This document shows, one piece after another, positions 57,540 through 64,000 of a DNA stretch of 64,000 bases. The notes under the pieces are model-generated. The model did not search any database, had not been told where the DNA came from, and worked only from the letters and a program-made list of their open reading frames with translations. Positions within the stretch are counted from its first letter, which is position 1; every line of letters begins with the position of its first letter. The DNA is taken from positions 17,447,001-17,511,000 of the forward strand of contig NW_026262690.1 in assembly GCF_021869535.1 (NCBI RefSeq). Reading direction: 5' to 3'. The translations under genes and the position numbers were made by a program. The stretch is from Mytilus californianus (taxonomy: Eukaryota; Mollusca; Bivalvia; Mytilida; Mytilidae).

Positions 57540-57960
57540 AAATATTCTCAAAGATCAAATGGGACGCTTACCCTGTCGACGCACCCTGGATCGCTTCTTA
57601 TTGCGATTTCCCCATAGTTTTTGTCTCTTTTTAATCGATTTTTGAGAGATTTGAACAAAACTACTGACGGCTTTAATTATATTCCTAAAAACTGAAAATA
57701 AAGATTTAACTCTGTAAAACGAAGGATTGAATATTCCTGCTGGGAAACATGTGAAGCGTGGGAGGTTTTGTTTTTACACATCCTTCTACACCCACCTTTT
57801 TATCAAATAGATAATACTGACCAGAACTAATACAGACGGTTTTAATGATAATTAGCGGAAGCTTTAAAGATAATTCTGTAGAAAAATCATTTGTGATGTG
57901 CTAGACTTGTCATTTACGAAGAAAAACAGTCTTTATATTTTTATAAATTTAATTGGAATT
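57540..57960 (-). repeat. repeat R3, long form, minus copy
   Basis: Reverse complement aligns with 49930-50345: GACAAGTCTAGCACATCAC, CTGTATTAGTTCTGGTCAG, AAAACCTCCCACGCTTCACA and AATCGATTAAAAAGAGACAA. It abuts the DIRS-like element's 5' side. Confidence 0.75.
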
Positions 57961-58164
57961 TCATATATAAAATTGTATTCTTTAAATTGCAGGCCCTTAT
58001 TAAATTAACTTTGTGCTTTAGGAACAAAATAAAATTAAACTTAAAGAAAAATATGTTATTGAAAACAATGAACAATTTTGAAAATATGTTATAGATAGAA
58101 ATTACATACATAAATATATAATCGTGAGATCTGCTATGATTACTTATGTCTGTAGAGTGTCTTT

Positions 58165-58520
58165 GTGTTATTTTGTTTTTCTTTGTTGACATAGTGGTTT
58201 GTTTTTATAGCGATTAAGATTACTACATAATGTTGACTGCTGTATCCCAATTTTTTTGTACCTATTATGTCTGTTTGTTTTGCTCACACATTGTTGCCAA
58301 TATGATGGAATTATACGCGACTGTCATACAAGTGAGAGGTTTGGCTAGATATAAAACCAGGTTCAATCCACCATTTTCTACATGAGGAAATGTCTGTACA
58401 AAGTCAAGAATATGACAGTTGTTTTCCATTTGTTTGATGTGTTTGAGCGTTTGATTGTGCCATTTGGTAAGGGACTTTCCGTATTGAATTTTCTTTGGAG
58501 TTCGGTATGTTTGATATTTT
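58165..58520 (+). repeat. dispersed repeat R2, copy 2 (fuller)
   Basis: Matches 7105-7425 and also keeps a middle segment lost there (ATGTTGACTGCTGTATCCC, TATTATGTCTGTTTG). It has GTGAGAGGTTTGGCTAG, TATAAAACCAGGTTCAATCC and GGGACTTTCCGT. Confidence 0.75.
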
Positions 58521-58524
58521 ATTT

Positions 58525-58978
58525 TTTGCTATCAACCAGAAAATAAAAACAATGATGTATACAACTACATGTATATTCACGTATTTATCATATCTTCAAT
58601 GAAGATTAAGACATCTTATCACCTTAAATGTACACGTTTTCAACACCTATTTAACTTTTATAAATTTAATTATTAACTTAAAGTACATGGGCCAATATAT
58701 GCGTATTCTAAACGTCAATATGAAGTTTCTAATATAATGTTTATTAAATTTTGCTTGACAACATTAATCATAGTTGGAGGAAATGGGATAGTTAAACCTT
58801 CCCGTTTTGTCGCCTATGATTGTAATGTTCCCAGATATTGTTTTTCTAACTGTTTAATAGTTATTAAAAGCTGCTGGGCATATTTCACAGTAAAATTTAT
58901 ACCCGATATTTCGAAACTCACACGGTGTATGCTATTTTTGTTTTATCACATTTTAACATCTACAGTCTAAATATATAA
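58525..58978. other. no recognisable feature
   Basis: The plus frame at 58737-58970 (77 codons) has no known motif. Confidence 0.4.
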
Positions 58979-58979
58979 T

Positions 58980-60672
58980 TAGTAAAGAGTGAGAAGACTC
59001 AAGAGGCAACATTGATATGTAATGGTTTAGTAAAGAGTGAGAAGACTATGAACCACCTTGATCGGTTATGGTTTAGAAAAGAGTGAGAAGATTCTTGGGA
59101 CCACCTAGATCGATTATGGTTTAATAAAGAGTGAGAAAACTCTATGGACCACCTTGATCGGTTATTGTTTCGTTAAGAGTGAGAACACTCTATGAACCAT
59201 CTTGTTCGGTTATGGCTTATTAAAGACTCTATGAACCATCTTGTTCGGTTATGGCTTATTAAAGACTCTTGGGACCACCTTGATATGTTGTGGTTTAGTA
59301 ACGACTAAAAGGACACCAGAGACCACATGGATATGTTATGGCTAAGAAAAGAGTGAGACGACTCTAGGGACCACCTTGATCGGTTATGGTTCAGTAAAGA
59401 GTGAGAAGACTCTAGAGACCACATTGATATGTTATGGTTTAGTAAAGAGTTAAAAGATTTTAGGGGCCACCTAGATCGGTAATGGTTTAGTGAAGACTGA
59501 GAAGACTCTAGGGACCACCTAGATCGGTTATGGTTAAGTAAAGAGTGAGAAGACACTATGGACCACCTAGATCGATTATGGTTTAGTAAAAAATGAGAAG
59601 AGTCTATGAACCATCTTGCGCGGTTATGGATTAGTAAAGAGTTAGAAGACTGTAGCTACCACCTTGATCGCTTATGGTTTCGGAAAGAGTGAGAAAGTTC
59701 TAGAGGCCACCGTGATTTGTTATGGCTAAGTAAATAGTGAGAAGACTCTAGGGATCACCTTGATCGGTTATGGTTAGGTAAAGAGTGAGAAGACTCTATG
59801 AACCATCTTGCTCGCTTATGGTTTAGTAAAGAGTAAGAAGACTGTTGGGACTACCTTGATATTTATGGTTCAGTAAAGTTTAAGACGACTCTAGGGACAA
59901 CCTTGATCGGTTATGGTTTAGTAAAGAGTGAGACGACTCTAGAGATCACCTTTATCGGTTATGGTTTAGTAAAGAATGAGAAGACTCTAGGGACCACTTT
60001 GATCGGTTATGGTTTAGTAAAGAGTTAGAACCATCTTGATCAGTTATGGTTTAGTAAAGAGTTAGAAGACTATGGGTCACCTTGATCGGTTATGGTTTTG
60101 ATAAAGAGTGAGACGACTCTGGGAACCACATTGATTGGTTATGGTTTAGTAAAGACTGAGAAGACTCTATGGACCACCTTGACTAAGAAGACTCTAGGGA
60201 AAATATCATCGGTTATGGTTTAGTAAAGAGTGAGAAGACTCTAAGGACCACCTTGATCGGTTATGGTTTAGTAAAGAGTGAGAAGATTCTTGGGACCACC
60301 TAGATCGATTATGGTTTAGTAAAGAGTGAGACGACTTTAGGGGCCACCTTCATCGGTTAAGGTTTAGTAAATAGTGAGAAGACTCTGGGGACTACCTTGA
60401 TATGTTTTTGTTAAATAAAAAGTGAGAAGACTCTATGGACCACCTTGACTAAGAAGACTCTAGGGAAAATATCATCGGTTATGGTTTAGTAAAGAGTGAG
60501 AAGACTCTAAGGACCACCTTGATCGGTTATGGTTTAGTAAAGAGTGAGACGACTTTAGGGGCCACCTTCATCGGTTAAGGTTTAGTAAATAGTGAGAAGA
60601 CTCTGGGGACTACCTTGATATGTTTCTGTTAAATAAAAAGTGAGAAGACTCTAGGGACCACCTTGATCGGTT
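58980..60672. repeat. 48-bp minisatellite, about 35 units, with a higher-order duplication
   Basis: The unit starts TTATGGTTTAGTAAAGAGTG and continues AGAAGACTCTAGGGACCACC then TTGATCGG. Because 48 is divisible by three, the minus strand keeps one open frame encoding a 16-residue repeat (RSRWSLESSHSLLNHN type), broken by indels every few units. This explains the 83-codon frame at 59305-59556. A larger block beginning GACTAAGAAGACTCTAGG at 60181 is repeated from 60447, 266 bp later, with one unit missing in the second copy. Confidence 0.95.
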
Positions 60673-60679
60673 CAATTAA

Positions 60680-61200
60680 GATTTATTAGAAGGAACAACA
60701 AACAATGCAACAATAAATATGAAAATGGAACAAACATTTCAAAAAAACTGCATTGTATAGGACCAAAATCTTCAAAAAGATATTGACCATATAGAAACCA
60801 TACAACGGATGGCGGCTATGTTCGTAAGCAAAGACTATAGGCGTACAACTAGTGTGGTCATAAGATAGATGTTCCTTCATAATATAAGTCATAATAGTGA
60901 ACGACATGGTAGCCATCTCCACTGAAAATAATATTGAATATATAATAGATCACCAAGAGCTTTACATAAAAAAAACTGAACAGTATTACTTACAGTTGAA
61001 CGATGAATAAAAAATAACGAACTTGAAAATTGGGAATAGAGATTAATGACATTAAAGAATTAATAGATAGACAATAGTGCCCAAAAAAATAATAAAAAGA
61101 TATAAATGATACACAAAATAAATAAGTAGAGAATAATATGTTGAACAAAAACACTAAAAATAAAAATGACATAAAGCAGAAACGAAAACAGACACAATAG
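60680..61200. other. no recognisable feature
   Basis: A 78-codon minus frame at 60686-60922 has no known motif. Confidence 0.4.
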
Positions 61201-61204
61201 GACG

Positions 61205-61385
61205 CTGTTTTCTCGTTTGGATTGTTTAATATTTTGTCATGGATGGCGTGGTCTGTTTTATAGCTGATTACACGGTATAAGCAAGGTTAATATTGTTGAC
61301 CTATAGTTACTTGCATTCACATCAGTCGGACTAAGATGGATAGTTGTCTAATTTGCAATCGTACCACATCTTCCTATTTTTATAC
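61205..61385 (-). repeat. dispersed repeat F, head fragment
   Basis: Minus strand: AGGAAGATGTGGTACGATTG, CAAATTAGACAACTATCC and AACTATAGGTCAACAATATT in family order. Confidence 0.7.
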
Positions 61386-61389
61386 AAAA

Positions 61390-63610
61390 CTTATTGTTAT
61401 ATCCCTATCCAGACCTGTGTCAGCCTGAGAACTCATATGTATAACCTTTATCCAACATATAACATTTGCTCCATCGTAAATAATAGATACATATGCATAT
61501 ACGATTATCAGTGGTAAAAGTTAATGAGACGTTAGATCATGCAATAAAAAATATCTAGTGGTCAACACTAATGATTCAACTAGGTGACAACATATACACA
61601 AGATGTCAAATAGTGGTGATTAACTTCAACAGAGACTATCATCTGTATTCAAGTAAAAACTACATAAATTTGATGAAAAGTAAAAGAAAACTAAATTCTA
61701 AACGACAGGTTCTTACACCTCTCAATTTTGATATCGACTAGCAGACTATCAAAAAGTAGTTAAATAAAATACATTAAAACATTCGTAAAGGGCACCGCTG
61801 AACCCTGGAACTCGCTTGCGATTGCTGCTGGCAATGTTAAAGTGTAATGTTGACTGTAAAATATTGAACTGAAATTTTTTTAAAAATATTTTTTTCTTTA
61901 GATGTTTTTTTCTTGATCTTGAAGATCAATTTCTGTCCGAGTTTCATAAAAATCCAGGATTATTTACAAGTGTATATGTCTCTAAGTGTAAACTGCAAAA
62001 AACTATCCATCAGTAAAATAATGAAAAATTAAAAAAAAAAAAAAAAATTTGCTTCAGACAATATCTCTCTGTCATACAAAGGCTTCTGTCAAAGTTCATA
62101 ACATTCGATGAAGGTTTGGCAAAGTCATAGGTGTGTAACAAACTTCGACTCCAGACTGTATCAACTTGTAAACTGCAAAAATACAACATTATATATTTAT
62201 ACCATTACTATTTTGTTTTCTGCTACATTAGACATGAAAAGTTCACTTTTTTTTTTATTTTTCAAAGAGTATATCGTTTTACATGAACGTAATGTTCGTT
62301 GGATTCAAATATTTACTATTCTATTGATGTGTTTTGTTATTGATCGAATTTCCACAAGTTTCCGTGAATGTGTAGGTTACTAAATAACAATCAAGAGTTC
62401 TAGAAATACATTCAATTTCAATTTTATTTTAATCATTTGCAAAGCAGACATAAAGTATACTATTTAAGATTTCTTTAAAAAATAATATCATAAATGTGCT
62501 TTTACAAGTGTATTTGTGGTAACTACATGGTGGGATCTTAGCGAGACAATTTGAAAACGTTTAAGCTCAACCCGTTTTATTGATTGATAGTTATTGATTG
62601 TTCCTAGATCAAAGGGCAAATGTGTGATGATATTCGTGACACCAACGGGAGTATTTAAAAGTTGCTTAATTTGGGTTCTTCAAGTTCAAAGAGCATACCC
62701 TTCTCCCAACTTAAAAATGAATTGAACCCACACCTGTATACATATTCATGGATCGTTAAAATCAGTGATTAACTGAAGTTATGTGAAGAGTTTTTCATAT
62801 TGGAGTGATCAAAATGCGTGTATGCCGGATTGATTTTAAACGGCGATCAGGTGATATAAACAGTATTCATTTGCCTCAAATTTTATGGCAAAGGTAGTAG
62901 ATTTTGAGTGTTAAAATATACTTTATCTTAGTATTTGTATGCAATTACTTTCCAATTCACGTACCCGATTTTTTATGTAAGTGTTTTCCGTGAATTTTGT
63001 GGGCTTATCATTAGCTACGTTGCGAAACTAATGCTTTTTATTTGCATGCATTACTATCTGCCCTTGTTACTGTATCATATATCTTTAAAGAAACTATCTC
63101 AATGGAAAAGTTAGACCAAATTCTAGTTGTTTCAACTTGTTACTGTTTGCTGTATCCGAGACTTAGTTGAAATGATGATCGATGCCTGGTTATATTGACA
63201 TTCGGGTATTAGCTATAATTGAGTTAACTAAACCTTGATTATACCAAATTTAAATATGTTGCCAAATGGAAATAAAAGATGACGTAATATAGATTCAAAA
63301 TAAACTAAAATTGAATGAGAAATAAAGATAAAAAAGGAGATTTTATTGCTCATGTAACTTGTTTCTACAAAAGAACTTTTGTTTTCCAATAGATATTATC
63401 ACTATGAAAAACATATTTATAGATACAATTTAATGATAACATATTTGAATCCATAATAAAATGTTTAATATATTACAAATTACAATATAACAATATAAAT
63501 TGAATACTATAATAAATATTTCTTTTCATTTTCTCCCTATTTAAACAGGAATACAATACTTTTCATTATCTTATGATTAAATTAAGTTTTCTGACAAATA
63601 TGTTTGCAGA
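61390..63610. other. no recognisable feature; 17-nt A run near 62030
   Basis: The plus frame at 62108-62383 (91 codons) has no motif I know. GTAAACTGCAAAAA occurs at 61988 and 62168, suggesting a diverged ~180-bp duplication. Confidence 0.4.
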
Positions 63611-63616
63611 CAACAA

Positions 63617-63940
63617 TTAGTGGTGCATCTTAACATCTAAGTTTTCAGTTTGTAATTTGTAAGAACAGGGGTTTCCAAACATTGTTTGTAAATATATTTT
63701 TTGATACAACCATATGGCATTGTAGGTCCGAGCTGTCTGTTTTTCTATTGTCATAGCGAATTGAGAGTTTCTAGCTCTGTGGTATATTTTTCTAGTGAAG
63801 CGAACTCGTATAGAAATGATTAAACGATAAGGTTGATGCAAATGATGATTAACGATGTCGTTAAGATAACTATTATTGTCTGTATTTTTACCAATCAAGT
63901 CAAATGCCAGTCCCTTGCGAACTATGTTAATAATGACCAC
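63617..63940 (-). other. unexplained 107-codon open frame
   Basis: Polar, basic frame (NIVRKGLAFDLIGKNTD start region, RFTRKIYHRARNSQFAM, KQTARTYNAIWLYQKI). It overlaps no repeat I recognise, and its composition is less AT-driven than neighbouring frames. I know no homologue. It could be an exon of a gene continuing outside the window, an eroded element, or chance. Confidence 0.18.
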
Positions 63941-64000
63941 TTTTGATCATATGTATATGTTTAACCTATAAGTTACCATGCTACATCAACATTGATTTTT

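Noticed and set aside
59305..59556. 83-codon frame of a 16-residue repeat
   Set aside because: Explained by the 48-bp minisatellite; indels break the frame and there is no start or promoter context.
1..64000. bacterial-type operons, Shine-Dalgarno sites or rho-independent terminators
   Set aside because: Repeat content, SINEs, LINEs and AT-rich non-coding DNA show an animal genome, so such features are not expected and none is convincing.

Overview
This window looks like AT-rich intergenic DNA from a bivalve mollusc, most likely a marine mussel (Mytilus or a close relative). I infer this from several dispersed repeats that I recognise by memory as abundant in mussel sequence: the GATGTGGTATGA...GCCAATGAGACAAC family, the CACTGGACGTTAAGC SINE tail and the CTGATGAGTC...GACGAAACGCG element. 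I could not run a search. I find no host protein-coding gene that I can support. Open frames are short and mostly shadows of repeats, and every recognisable protein similarity belongs to a decayed mobile element.

Layout. 0-5 kb: a degenerate ~140-bp tandem repeat, a hairpin with AT microsatellite, and an inverted pair of a dispersed repeat (R1), one R1 copy carrying a 300-bp insertion. 5-13 kb: a SINE, a reverse-transcriptase (RT) remnant and three GIY-YIG endonuclease remnants of Penelope-like type, two of them head to head. 13-20.5 kb: simple and tandem repeats, then a LINE remnant on the minus strand with a GAA-rich end. 20.5-34 kb: many short retroelement 3' fragments, a SINE, three TTAA or TTAA-like inverted-repeat transposons, a foldback element, and a clear triple nesting at 32.3-33.7 kb. 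34-48 kb: mostly unrecognised sequence with a 95-bp satellite, a SINE, a TTAA element, and a hammerhead ribozyme with an intact core at 43.27 kb (decayed relatives at 37.6 and 50.4 kb). 48-52 kb: a tRNA-derived SINE with target-site duplications and a 35-bp SINE tail with a 13-bp duplication. 52.4-57.4 kb: a nearly full-length but dead DIRS-like retroelement (gag-like, RT, RNase H, tyrosine recombinase) on the minus strand, broken by a plus-strand LINE and two short retroelement fragments. 59-60.7 kb: a 48-bp minisatellite with a higher-order duplication.

The elements do not form a pathway. Their nesting gives relative ages, and their shared tails suggest that a few autonomous RT sources moved many short passengers. 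The most interesting items are the core-intact hammerhead motif, the triple nest with its preserved empty site, the dead DIRS element and the tiny SINE-tail insertion.
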